From Sipunculus nudus (Eukaryota > Annelida > Sipuncula > Golfingiida > Sipunculidae), in assembly GCA_026874595.1 (NCBI GenBank), contig CM049312.1, positions 24,421,956-24,485,955 of the forward strand: DNA of 64,000 nt, given 5' to 3'. Both the position numbers and the translations under genes were made by a program. Positions 33,180 through 46,066 of the stretch are shown here, in pieces. Every line of letters starts with the position of its first letter. Within the stretch, counting starts at the first letter, position 1. The notes below the pieces were generated by a model. That model ran no database searches, had not been told where the DNA came from, and saw only the letters and a list, made by a program, of their open reading frames with translations.

Positions 33180-35669
33180 TATACAAATTAGAATGTGCAA
33201 TTTTTAACAAGCACAGGTATATTTCATGAAATATTAATAATATTAACAGAATGGGAACACCTCAAAAGTTGCTATCCTCCCTGCTAGAATATACCTTATT
33301 TTTTATTACACTAGATTGTTCCAAACATCTTCCAAACACTATCTTCTTCTGTCTTCCTATTTAAATAAATCATCCGGCGTTTGGTCCTTTCTTAATGCAG
33401 TCAGAAAACCAGTCAGTTTACAAGACGCCAACCCCCCCCCCCGGTTTCTGTAAGCCCTTATATGACATGCAATGACAGGGATATTTTAATTTTTTCCAGA
33501 CTTAATAAATTCTCTTAATATTTGTAATATTTTAAACAGAGAGTTATCACATCATAAAATTTAGATTGGGTGAACAAAGTATAAATTATTGCACATACTT
33601 TAATCTAATAATCCTTAATATGAATACATGACTTATTATCTCCAGAGACTAAGTTACCACATGGAAAAATCAAGAATAATGTATCAGCGATAGGTTTACT
33701 TCTATCTCTAACTTAATGCGAATGAGAGGATATATTTATGTTAAACTTATGTTTTGAAAATAGCTTCAAATTTTTATTTATATTTCTTGTCTGAAATTCG
33801 AGAAGACTAAATCACCGACTTTATGCAATGCTGAGGAGCGTAGCCCCCTAGTTCGATCGTAGTTTCTGTTATATTCTATCCAGTGTAGATGAATATTTCA
33901 GTTATTTCAGGTGCGTCTTTTATCACAGCATTTTCGAAGTATGTATTTCATTTAACTCGTTGTTGCCAACATTTTTTTTTTAAATAATAAACGTTTTGAG
34001 CATTGGTTGTACAAGAATATTGTCGTAAACGTATGACGCAGATACGAGTAGGTTAAATCATTGTTATTTTGAGTAAATCGTTTATATAATTAAAGTACCA
34101 GGGCTCTCTGCCAGTGCACTGTTACCATAGGAACTACATACTTGCTTGGCCATGACCACCAAACATAATGCAGGTACCATCCATTGGGCCAACATGATCT
34201 ATGGACCACTGAAGAATTCTCTATGCCTCAAAGTACCAACTGGTTGATATAAAATGTCTAGACTGTTGTTCCTGGAATGCGCGCTGCATAGTTGGACCAA
34301 AGACTCAGACCAGACATAATTATAGTTTGTAGACGTATAATTGTGTTCTGTTTGTTTTTTCATGGTACATTATTTCATTTTTATCCGGTGTTGTCATGGA
34401 TATCAATCAATTTATATTTAAACAGGTTGTCATTACTCTGTCGTGTGCATGTCTTTTGGCATAATTTAAATTGTATGTTTCATTACTTTATGTGTTTATT
34501 TCTCGTTATAGAAATTATTAGATATGTGCTCTGTTTATACTTGACATATATTGACGAATCTTTAGTATTTTTTTTTAAGTTCTTCCTATATTCGATTGCA
34601 ATACACATTTCGGTAAATGAAAAAGACTCAACAGCATTTATTGGTTAAATTACACTAGTGTGTAAACATATTTTAAAAGTGGGACGTGAGTTATTTTCTT
34701 CTTACTGTTTGTCTTGTTATTGTTTAATACATAATCTGATTTATTGTTTGTATTTAAGGGAGACCTGTCTATGTTTTATCATTTTTTTTTTCAGGAGAGA
34801 GCATTTCCCATTCACAATATCGCACGCATCACAATCTTCTTATTTTTTTTTGCAATTTGGCATGCATTGGCCCCCGCCGGGATTCCTTTATCCATTTCAC
34901 CTGGTTTCTATACAGATAATTAACCTTCTGCAAAAAGCTCCAGCGATGAGCTTTATTACATGGAAAGGTCCACAGGAATACAGTTTTAAACTTGTTTAAC
35001 ACCACAGCCTTTTTTAACGATTTATCAAAATGTCTGATCTTATACAAAAGTGACAGTTAAATAACGAGGCTTTCTTTGTTTGCTGTGCAAAAAGGGCTTG
35101 AAATTAAACAAGTTCAGGCGTCCTTTTTAGGATACACAGCTGTTTAGAGCAAAACTTCATTATGGCCATTAAGGCCATATAGCGTTTGTTTCCCAATTTC
35201 TATCCACTCTAGAATTCAGGGGGAAAGATATCTTGCTTTGTGTGCAATACAAACCTCTTCGATTTTCAAATGTAGATCTTTATCACGCATATATTTTTTA
35301 AACAGCGATTATATAATACAATATATTTTCTAACAATATAGCCATTATTTAAAGCATCTTTAAAACATTGTGTCCATGGCATTTCGCCCGCTCATAATCA
35401 GCATCAACGGCGGTTTTTATGTGTATTATACTGATACCTCCGAATAAAAAGGTTAAGGATAACTCAAGAACTTACATCAGAAAATCGTATTAAACCAATA
35501 CTTCGTTTTCGACGGAGAAACCTAAGTAATTCGAATGATCGGCAAAGTAACTAAATATTATGTTTTATGAATGGAATCAGAACTTGCTCAGAAAAATGCA
35601 ACTCCGATGATTGTGACTGGCTCCTATTCAGTAAAAATGATTTGTGTGGACTTTGCTCAGACAGCCTGA

Positions 35670-36559
<890 letters not shown>

Positions 36560-37023
36560 CCATTCAAAGAAACTGGATTTGGCAAAATAATACCGTGTAT
36601 CTAGATTGTTCATGCAAAAATGTCATAACACAGGGCGATCGGAACTCGGATAATTTCTTTATAATTTATATTAGCCCGGCTTTCTCAATTTTAAATAAAT
36701 ATTTTTATGACACGTTCGTTAGTGCTTCAACAACGTTTATTACACAGAATATAATCAACTTAATTTTTTTTGTAAAAGTGTTTGTTAGTTTTCAATTTCC
36801 CTATTTCGCGTCTAACCATCATATTGAGAGTTTCTTAGTTGTATATTAGCCCAGTTTAGTAAAACCCCTATAGTAAAATGTTTTTTATTTCACTTTTGCG
36901 TTTGACAAACCTTTATTTCACTCCATATAAGCAACTGAAATTTCTGTGATTATTTGTTTATTAGTTTTCATCCCCACTTGATTATAATCTAAATGATAAA
37001 TATACGATTAATATATTTTTCAC

Positions 37024-37157
37024 CTTCAAATGTTAGACCTGTGTACGGCGGGTAATAAACACCATATGAACATGTACCATTCCTTATGTCACAAGAATTG
37101 CCAAGGCATGACCCGCAGGTATCAGTCAATTAGTTCCCTATGCACCGGGTCTGCATT
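37024..37157 (-). pseudogene. gene B exon 11: EGF repeat with two stops
   Basis: 134 nt against 135 in genes A and C. It reads CRPGA, stop, GTN, stop, then after a one-base loss TCGSCLGNSCDIRNGTC. The first stop is TAG at the conserved Trp, the same substitution as in gene A. Confidence 0.8.
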
Positions 37158-37797
37158 CTGTTCAAAATGATGTATTTAATGATTATAGGCGTATGATGAT
37201 ACCTGTTTTGTATTTGCTTGATGGTTATCTTTGTCATTCGTGCCTGGTATTATTTACAGAAATATGATGCCTTATATAACACGCTTTTTATTTCATTATA
37301 TAAACTGTTGTATCGGTAACGTTTATAAGTGTTTTAACTAACAAGCAGCAACCTATTTACCATTCAGAATCACATAAATTAATTTTGAAAAAGCCATTGA
37401 ATGATTTCATGTCTACCGAGAAGTAAACCATATTAATGATCCCTGATAAACATTGTTATTCATGGTGTGCATGACACAACAATTTGTTAGTGTTTTGTCG
37501 GAAAACTTGTTCGTACAAAAATTTTAAAGAACCATTATTTGCGGATGACATTTTCAAATTTTTGTGCCGAGTTAAAGAATCTTGACTTTCATGTTTTCCT
37601 ATACATGAAACATGTGATGTTTGTTTTGTATCACCAGTTTTTGTTTCTTCGAGTTATCAAGAATTGAAATATTAATACATGTTAACCATAACATGAAGTC
37701 CTAGATAAACCGAGACAGCCCATGTTGTCAAGAACGTTACCAGCATTACTTCTAATTCAATAGTTCATGAAGGCATTCTACAACGTCATTACCTTAC

Positions 37798-37925
37798 CGC
37801 ACCTCTTCCCTATGATGCCCGCCTCACACAGTCTAACTGAACCCCGTTGAGCTGGTTACAAGGCATCGTGGCACAGATGCCGTAAGATATCATACAAGTT
37901 ATCCCCGTTGTGCCGATGAACAAAC
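37798..37925 (-). pseudogene. gene B exon 10: EGF repeat, frame-broken
   Basis: Recognisable by nucleotide similarity to gene C exon 10 and by CEAGIIGKRC near its 3' end with a GTAAGG donor. Several indels and stops. Confidence 0.65.
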
Positions 37926-38516
37926 TTCTTTGGTTATGATAGATTGATAGCCGTAAAATTGTATTGTCAAGTATCAAAAGCCCGATGAAAACCTACCTGT
38001 GCTTTTTATCTCTCATTTAATATTTCATTGAATTTATGCAAAAAGAGAAAACTCTGATGCTTATAATCAAGAATAGTATTCACTGAGTAATATAAATCAG
38101 GTATTTCACGGAATTATATGTATTATCAGTTTTCTTTTAATTCCTCTTTATTTCAACATTTAAGGTAATTGCCAGACAACGAACAAACTATTTCCTATCG
38201 GGCAGATATATCACCCGTAAGTTAAATTGAATTATATTCTTACCATTTCTGTCTTCGTTTTTGAGTAAACTTAAGAAACCCTGTCGGTCTCAGGACAATC
38301 ATTTTAGTTTACATCAAGAACGTATGTCACTCCAGGTCCCACTTAAGTTATCCACTGAACAAGACTGTGTCTTTGTGTCAGGACATCAAACGCTTTATTT
38401 CTTCTTTTATGGCTAAACCAGGTTTAATGCAAAGGAGGTGATTTTATAAAAAAAAGTAATAATATGAAAAGGAAGAAACATGGCAGCATGCTTACCAAAT
38501 TTGTAATTATACCCAC

Positions 38517-38632
38517 CATGGAACAGTAAAATCTACGATCTATGCAGCGGAATTTACTTTCTCATGTCGAGAACTTTTTTGTTCCTGACTGACTCGACGA
38601 CCGACATCCTAACTCCGCCAAACTGAAGTTTT
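38517..38632 (-). pseudogene. gene B exon 8: C-terminal half of SRCR
   Basis: Acceptor ttcgtag; reads FSLAELGCRSSSQSG then a stop, and after a frame change FRCIDRRFYCSM with a GTGGGT donor. Its first 25 nt and acceptor are repeated in inverted orientation just upstream (38608-38685). Confidence 0.75.
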
Positions 38633-38685
38633 CTACGAAGGAACAAATATTATTTCGTAGAAAACTTCAGTTTGGCGGAGTTAGG
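38608..38685. repeat. perfect 32-bp inverted repeat (hairpin) at gene B exon 8
   Basis: Arms 38608-38639 and 38654-38685 are exact reverse complements around a 14-bp spacer. The left arm is the 5' end of exon 8 with its acceptor; the right arm is an inverted duplicate. Confidence 0.95.
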
Positions 38686-38969
38686 AACAAATACTACTTA
38701 AACTATATCCATACTATATGTGCATGTCCATATATAAGAACATGTACGTTGTTGTCAATAAGAAGTAATAAACAGGACTTGCACATAGCCATATCGGTCT
38801 CTCTTTGAAAAGTCCATATACAATTTCACAAAAGAAAAAAATATAAATATTGTTTCTATATTACGTGTGAATTTTATTTGGCAGGTAATTGGTTTGGTTA
38901 TCATATGTTTACCTTACCATTGAACAAGAAATCAAGTAATGCCAAACCTGCTCATAGTATAGTGAATCT

Positions 38970-39160
38970 GTCTCTGGTTGGTTATTTCTTGCATATGCAT
39001 TATGTGGCTGGTTTATGCTTGTCAGCTTACCATATCGTACCCGAGTTAACTCTGAACCAAACTCAATGTAACACACATAGCGCCATTTGTCGTCATCCCA
39101 CATTTGCAAAAGCCCCTTGTACTGCGTCGTACGGTTAAATAAAGCTGACCCTTCATTGTA
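38970..39160 (-). pseudogene. gene B exon 7: N-terminal half of SRCR
   Basis: Open frame with FNRTTQYKGLLQMWDDDKWR, YVCYIEFGSE. The SRCR VCD is VCY and the A-C-x-Q-L motif is lost. No clear in-phase acceptor; boundaries approximate. Confidence 0.75.
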
Positions 39161-39224
39161 TATATGATTCATTTGATAAAATATGTAGATATACACATAT
39201 TTATTATACATATATATATATGTT

Positions 39225-39500
39225 GAACTAACCCGAGACCACTTATAGATAAAACCAATCCTGATGGTGTAGTTTCAGATATATGGGCATTTTTTTCTCT
39301 TCCCATAGCAGCAAGTCACGTTCAAGTGTACTTTTGATTTATATTTTCAAGTTATTTTTAACCAAAATGTTCTATTGAAAGCTGTAACCTTTATTATCCA
39401 ATTGGTAAATTATCATTAGCGTTAGTTCAAGCAATTCATTAAAAGGTTTGCATATCATTAACTCAATGAATGGTGACATTTATAATGCCTTCTCAATAAT
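39225..39500. repeat. left copy of a duplication flanking the inserted 3.1-kb block
   Basis: This segment matches 42345-42745 (shared words tattgaaagctgtaacct, ttggtaaattatcattagcg, catagcaacaagc/catagcagcaagt). It includes a stub of the exon 6 3' end (ccgagaccac; aatcctgatgg). The block between the copies is segmental-duplication copy 2. Confidence 0.8.
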
Positions 39501-39539
39501 GTGTCCCGTTAATAGGTAAAGTCTGCTTGGCTTTTACCC

Positions 39540-39787
39540 CCAGCCTAATGGCTCATCAGGCCGGAGCTTATACCGCATTCGGTAGCGTGAAGCAACTTAG
39601 GAGTTAAACTCCCTTGGATGGGACGCTTATCCATCAGACGTTACCTTTCAAAGTACAGAGGCACACTTGCTGTTGGGACCTTGCCTATAAGGGTCTTGGC
39701 ACGGTGGGGGTTTTAACGGGATTCGAACTCACGACCTCTCGATCATGAGCCCGCCACCTTAACTATTACACCACCGCCCCCGCCCCA
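39540..39787 (-). repeat. tRNA-derived SINE, copy 2 (A and B boxes present)
   Basis: On the minus strand, TGGTGTAATAG (39773-39763) fits the A-box consensus TRGYNNANNNG exactly, and AGTTCGAATCC (39730-39720) fits the B box with one mismatch. They head a body containing the common ggatgggacgct..tccatc and ggtcttggcacggtg words. Confidence 0.85.
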
Positions 39788-39913
39788 CCGTGTCCCGTTA
39801 ATACTTGGCCGAATAAATTAGGTGACTAAATGTCACAAGCTCTGGAATGTTAACTTAAATAAGATTTAATGTTATGCCACTGGCTGCCTTTGCCGTGAAA
39901 TATACATCTTCCA

Positions 39914-40208
39914 GGTGTCATTGAATCGGAAACAACACATCAGCATGTTATTAAATGGGGAACAATACACCAGCATGTTATTAAATAGCTATCAACACAT
40001 CTACATGTTATTAAACGGGAACAAACACACCAGTATGTTATTAAATGGGAAACAACACATCAGCATGTTATCAAATAGCAAACAACACACCAGCATGTTA
40101 TTAAATAGCTAACAACACAGCTGCATGTTATTAAATGGGGAAAAAACACACCAGTATGTTATTAAATGGGAAACAACACACCAGCATGTTTTTAAATGGG
40201 AAACATCA
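39914..40208. repeat. 30-bp minisatellite, ~10 copies
   Basis: Same unit as 31388-31800 at the syntenic place in copy 2, with fewer units and a few single-base length changes. Confidence 0.93.
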
Positions 40209-42352
40209 CAGCAATAACTTTACCTCCGCAAGGGTTTATTCCTGACCTGAATCGTTTTGGCTTGTTTCATAAAAAAATTGCACATTTTGACACTGTGTGA
40301 ACTGACCTTACCATGAACTATACGTGAGCTTAATAGTATATTCAATGAATGAATAATTATATGTAGATCAGTTGAGACCAACCAATCAGGTTACTGGTTG
40401 TAATTAAAACAGTCAAACTCCTGACAATCACAAGAGTGACATATAATTTTGGCGACTTTCCCAAAATCAACAACCTCTACTAACATCTGCAGGCTGTACC
40501 AATACCCGTGCCCGCATGTTTATTTAATCAGGCATACTTCTTATACAAAGGACACAGTATAAAACGTTCCCTGAAAGAGAATAATAATGAGATAAATTGG
40601 CCCTGTGTATAGGACAAAACGGCCAACCCGTTCAGTGAAAGTACTAGGATTTGCAGAAAATTAAACAGTGACAATCTATGCTTTCATTAATAGCTCTTCT
40701 AAAATTGCAAGCTCGACATTTCCAATTTTTGTTAGCTTATACAAATTAGTTTTTATTTATATTTTTTGTCTGAAATTCGAGAAGACTAAATCACCGACTT
40801 TATGCAATGTTGAGGAGCGTAGCCCCCTAGTTCGATCGTAGTTTCTGTTATATTGTATCCAGTGTAGATGAATATTTCAGTTTTTTCAGGTGCGTCGTTT
40901 ATCACAGGATTTTCGAAGTATGTATTTCTTTTAACTCGTTGCCAACATTTTTTTTAAAATAATCAACGTTTTGAGCATTGGTTGTATAAGAATATTTTCG
41001 TAAACGTATGACGCAGATACGAGTATGTTAAATCATTTGTTATTTTGAGTAAATTTGTTTATATTATAAAATTACCAGCTAGGGCTCTCTGCTAGTACAC
41101 TGTTACCATAGAAACTATCTACTTGCTTGGCCGTGACCACCAAACATAATGCAGGTACCATCCATTGGGCAAACATGATCTATCGACCACTGAAGAATTA
41201 TCTGTGCCTCAAAGTGCCAGCTGGTTGATAGACTGTTGTTCCTGGAATGCACGCTGCATAATTGGACCAAGGACTCAGACCAGGCATGATTATAGTTTGT
41301 AGACGTATAATTGTGTTCTGTTTGTTTTTTTTCATGGTACATTATTTCATTTTTATCCGGTGTTATCATGGACGTCAATCTATTCATATTTAAACAGGTT
41401 GTCATTACTCTGCCGTGTGCACGTCTCTTGGCAGAACTAAAATTGTATGTTTAATTACTTTGTGTTTATTTCTCTGTATTAAAATTATTAGATTTGTGCT
41501 CCGTTCATGCTTGACATTTATTGACGAATCTTTTGTATATTTTTACGTTCTTCCTATATTCGAATGGAATACACATTTCGGGAAATGAAAAAGACTCAAC
41601 AGCATGTATTGGTTGAATTACACCAACGTGCGAACCTTTTTAAAAGTTGGACGTGAGATTTATTCTTCTTACTGATTGACGTGTTATTGTGTAAAAGGAA
41701 AGCTGGTATTTTGATTGTATTTTAGTGAGACCTGTCTCTGTTTCTTCAAATGTTTCCAGGAGAGATAATATCCCATTTACAAAATCGCACGCATCACAGT
41801 CTTCTTAAGTTTCTGCAATTTGGCATGCATTGGCCCCCGCCAGGATTCCTTTATCCAACTCACCTGTTTTTATGTAGATCATTAACATTCAGCAAGAAGC
41901 TTCAGTTGTGAGCGTTATTCAATGAAAAGGGCCATAGGAATACAGTTCCAAACATTGTTAAACACAAAGCCTATTTAATGATTGAACAAAATGTCTGATC
42001 TTATACAAATGTGACACTTAAACAACAAGGTTTCCTTGTTTGCTGTGCAAGATAAAGGGCTGGAAATTAAAATAAAATAAGGCGTCCATTTTATGCTTTA
42101 TCTCGCAAGGGTGCGAAGCTATTTAGAACAAAACATAATTTCTTGCCATTAAAGCAATATACTGTTTGCGGGAAAACCTATGTAATTCTGGCCTAAAATA
42201 GCAATATATTCGAATGACCAGGCAATATAACTAAATATTATGTTTATGAATGGAGAAAGAACTTGCATTAAAAAAGAACTCCGATGATTGTGACCGCCTC
42301 CTAATCAGTAACAATGATTTGGGTGGCCTTTGCTAAGAGATCTTGGACAAAC

Positions 42353-42457
42353 CTGAGACCACAACTAATCCTGATGGCGTAGACATCTAGACACAGGCCT
42401 GTTCGGACAGTCGAACCACGTTTTCATTACAGCTAGTCGCATCAGGAGCATACCTGT
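42353..42457 (-). pseudogene. gene B exon 6: orphan SRCR half
   Basis: Acceptor ctttacag; reads RYAPDATSCNENVVRLS, then frame is lost. 105 nt against 128 in genes A and C. Donor CAG/GTTTGT is retained. Confidence 0.75.
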
Positions 42458-42819
42458 CTGTAAAGTATCATATAAGTATTTGTTATTTAGCCTATACCAT
42501 GCAACAAATTCACTATTGTTTTCGAAATCATTGGTACTTTTTTTCTTTTCCCATAGCAACAAGCTACATTCAATTGTATTTTTGGTTTATATTTTCAATT
42601 TATTGTAAAATCTAGTTTTCTATTGAAAGCTGTAACCTTCATTATCCATTTGGTAAATTATCATTAGCGTTAGTTCTCCCCCTTCCTCAAAAGCTTTGTT
42701 AATCATTAATTCAACGAATGGTCACATTAATTATGCCATCTTAAGGAACTGATCATATAGTATAAAGATGAGACATAAAAAAATGCTAGCATCCACTAAT
42801 CAAATCTACATTGCTTATC

Positions 42820-42954
42820 AAACACAAGGTGGATAATTTTGTGCGAGAACATGTTATTGTTCCATACACCCGTTTCATGGTCGACATCAACACATTCTTC
42901 GTCAAGGAAAATTCCATAGCTTTGCTCCAAATATTTTCATTTAGTATAATAAGG
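42820..42954 (-). pseudogene. gene B exon 5: C-terminal part of C-type lectin domain
   Basis: Acceptor ggtag; reads PYYTK, stop (TGA for Trp), KYLEQSYGIFLDEECVDVDH then ETGVWNNNMF. EPN has become EQS and WND has become WNN, so calcium-dependent sugar binding would be lost even without the stop. Confidence 0.8.
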
Positions 42955-42999
42955 CTACCAGCAGACTTACATCAAATGATCAATGCAGGTGCCACGCAA

Positions 43000-44741
43000 G
43001 TGTATATAAACGTCATTGTCCAATTATGTGTATGTTAACTTATGATGGTAAGCACTTGTTAAAATGTGCAGAAATAACCATTAAGGTTTCTTAAACCGTG
43101 CTCACAATACTTTTCTGTAAGTGTTGATTAGTACAATATTCTCCACAAACATGTTTTCTCGATAAATTTCACTATGACTTGAAACTTAACTAAGATATAT
43201 CTGCTTTCTAATTACAAAATCAGTTTCTTGGAAACCATGTCATCATGTCTTACATATTTTACAAATAACGGTCTTTCTCTCTTGAAATCACCATGATTTA
43301 TATGTTTTACATATATTAAACAAAGATAATACACTAAATCGATATATTGACATAGACCAGGAAGTGTCAATGTCACAGTGAAGCTATTTTCATTTTCGTT
43401 TATATCCTCATTCTGGTAGCATGTGATGGGGCCGCTTAAACGCACCCAGAAATAAAATTTGACATATGACCAAAAAAACTGCATTGTGTGGCTTCACTTG
43501 CCCTCAACAGCAACTATAGTCACCGATTAGCGTCTCCGCATCCCCATCACTTCCAGTCATATGAATTTAACTTGCCAATATTAACTCGAGTATCGTGTTT
43601 GCAGTCAAACAAGATGTACCCTGAGTAATTCAGCGTCTCATACATTGTACAATTAAACCAGGTGAACTATTAAACTATTTTAGACAATAATGCTTAAGGC
43701 AAAATAAAATTTGCTCGAACCATTCTTCTCTTGCGTGCTTATCTGGGACTAGATTGACAGTTAAAACATCAGGAATGAACATCATTCTTCAGTCATTTCG
43801 GAAAATCCAGACGTTTCAAACATTTAATCACTTGATTACATTTGTGTGACGAGTTGCGAGCAAATTCATGGCAAAATCATTCTACCAAGCTTATTTAATT
43901 ATAATCATTACGATTGACAGGGTAGTAGTGAGTTAAAGGGAAATCGCCACCAGTCTCAAATGTTAAGAAAAAGAATAATTCGATTTTGCTCCATTTGTTA
44001 AATTTGCACTTCTACGAATCAAAATACGGTCCACCTTAGACAGCGCGGATTATGTTCTATTTATATAAAAATAATACCTAGCTCCTCTGCCATTATAACC
44101 AAAAGTAACTCGGCCAAAACCCATCCGACAAACATGATGTATGAACCTGGTGAAGCATTCGTTTGTTCAGTGTAACTTTTTCCGATAACACAAGAGTGGA
44201 TAAATTTTTCTGGTATGCGAATTACACATTAAGCATAAATCTGACAGGTGACATTGGCTCAGACTGAACTATATTTTAAACTAATGAATTAATTATAATC
44301 ATGGTACATTAATTCTCTGGTCACTTACTCTTATGGCTGTCATGCAGTCAACTGTAAAATGGGATGTCTGTATTATAGGAACCTCATACATTATATTCAT
44401 ATGCAACATAAAAATATAAAATACACTTCATTAACTGAACCATTCCTGCGTGTAAATGACACAATAAAATTAAGACACGGACTGCACACTTCCCGATGCA
44501 TGAAGTGTTGCCATAAAATCGATTTGAACGCAAGGAGGCAAAGTAAATATGTGCTTTGCAATTTCTAGTAGACGCATTTTATCTCATCTATTTCAAATTA
44601 AGTTTCGATGTATCGTTATTTGTTTTCGGAAGAGAAAGTCAAATGTAATAATAAAATCATATTTTGTACTGAATTATAAATCATATAAATAGACAATGGA
44701 AAATCAGCCTTTATAGGCTACGGACTAACAACATATTCACT

Positions 44742-44795
<54 letters not shown>

Positions 44796-46060
44796 GCTTA
44801 TAATATGCTCATCATAAGTAAATAGTCTGTTTCATCTTGTCACCCCACCCCCCCCCCCCCCCATTCCCGATCAAGCGGTCATAGGCAGCTATCATAAGTT
44901 CTTATATTAGTGTCATCCGATGTTTGGTGTGTTAAGTCTGTTTTGGAATAGGGACGCAGATTTCTGTGTAAACTGCGAACGGTCAGGTGTGCGTCATATA
45001 TTATGACATATTTTAAAGGAGTTTTCCTGCTCTATTACAGTGTATTTTGACTGATATCATAAGACGTAATAGCGTCAAGAGCAATTACTCAATATACGAA
45101 GCTCCCTTACACAACCCAACTGTAAAATCCCGGTGTGGCCAATATGATACAAACTGCGAGGACACGCACCGCCCTCCCTATATCGTGGAAGTTTACAACA
45201 TCCTGAGATTTGTGTGAATAGTTTTCTGCCACCAACATATGTGAATATGAAACCTTGTGATCCGTTATTTGGATCACATATAAACTAGTTCCCTGTTTAT
45301 CCTGGACGAAAGGCATCTGATGGGTCTGTTCTAAATCACAAAACATAGAGACATGAAGCAGTTAGAATCAAAGTACCTGATGTATAATACGTTTAATTGA
45401 AAAAGAACCGAATTAATGCTGTTTTGAACAAATAAGGTCACTGTAGGAGGCCGAGTTGAAAACCAGTCGGCACTCACCTTTGGGCCCCCTACATCCTCTA
45501 CTAATCCTTTTAAAAAGGAAAACACATGTCCTACGTTCTAGATAATATGTGACAAATAAATTTCTAACGTTTCAAAACAAACACCAAACTGTTGAACTCC
45601 GAGGTCACTGTGATATAAGTTCAGTTTAATTATTAAACACAACAAACTCAATGCCAGTCTTCATTATTTTCCTCATTAGAAAGAGTGTCAGGATTATTGT
45701 TAAAAATATTGAAAGAGCCATTGTTCCACGGGATAAGAGATTTCTTATTTATACAAAATCGTCTTTACGTTTGAGGCCCATCTATAAAGGTTGTGAAATT
45801 TGTCTTGTTGTTTCTTACAATGAATCGAAAGCAAAGTTTGTTGTGTTCAACTCTCATATTTATCTCGACTTTTATTTTCAAGTACATTTGAATTAATTTG
45901 TACCTGTTTTACCTACTGTTCTGATTTACATGCTCATGCCTCTCCATGAAGCTTGTCTGATAACATGTCACAGGAAGTATCATTACAGAGCCATGTGATC
46001 CACTTAACACAATGTTCCATGCAGTCCCGCCGACAAAAAAATCATAAAAAAATGGAAAAA
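43000..46060. other. no gene recognised; (TA)n at 44745-44791
   Basis: Contains a TA microsatellite and a poly-C tract near 44846-44862. Words near 44140 (aaacatgatgtatgaacc) resemble part of the segmental duplication. Minus-strand ORFs at 43212-43484, 45107-45346 and 45331-45525 have no recognised similarity or convincing splice signals. Confidence 0.5.
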
Positions 46061-46066
46061 AAATAC

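Larger units (their letters stand above)
30955..35665. repeat. segmental duplication, copy 1
   Basis: Near-identical to 39495-42335 in the same orientation. Shared parts in order: a SINE, a 30-bp minisatellite, a unique stretch to 32300, then 33770-35665. Copy 1 contains two segments absent from copy 2: the TA-flanked element at 32303-33179 and about 580 bp after it (33192-33770). ORFs such as 34292-34648 and 34658-34999 lie in it, are broken in copy 2, and are not genes. Confidence 0.9.
39495..42335. repeat. segmental duplication, copy 2
   Basis: Direct repeat of 30955-35665 without the 877-bp transposon and the ~580 bp beside it. It sits inside gene B between exons 6 and 7. A full set of shared landmarks (SINE, minisatellite, tgctgaggagcgtagcccc-like word, ggcatgcattggcccccgcc) keeps the same order. 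Confidence 0.9.

Noticed and set aside
34292-34999. Two plus-strand ORFs of 118 and 113 codons as genes
   Set aside because: They lie in the segmental duplication, are low-complexity hydrophobic, and the paralogous copy is frame-broken.
39700-39790. tRNA gene on the minus strand
   Set aside because: A and B boxes are present but no full cloverleaf; it is the head of a SINE.
43212-43484. Gene B exon 4 (lectin middle)
   Set aside because: Only KFYFWVRLSG resembles the family; length, phase and flanking signals do not match.
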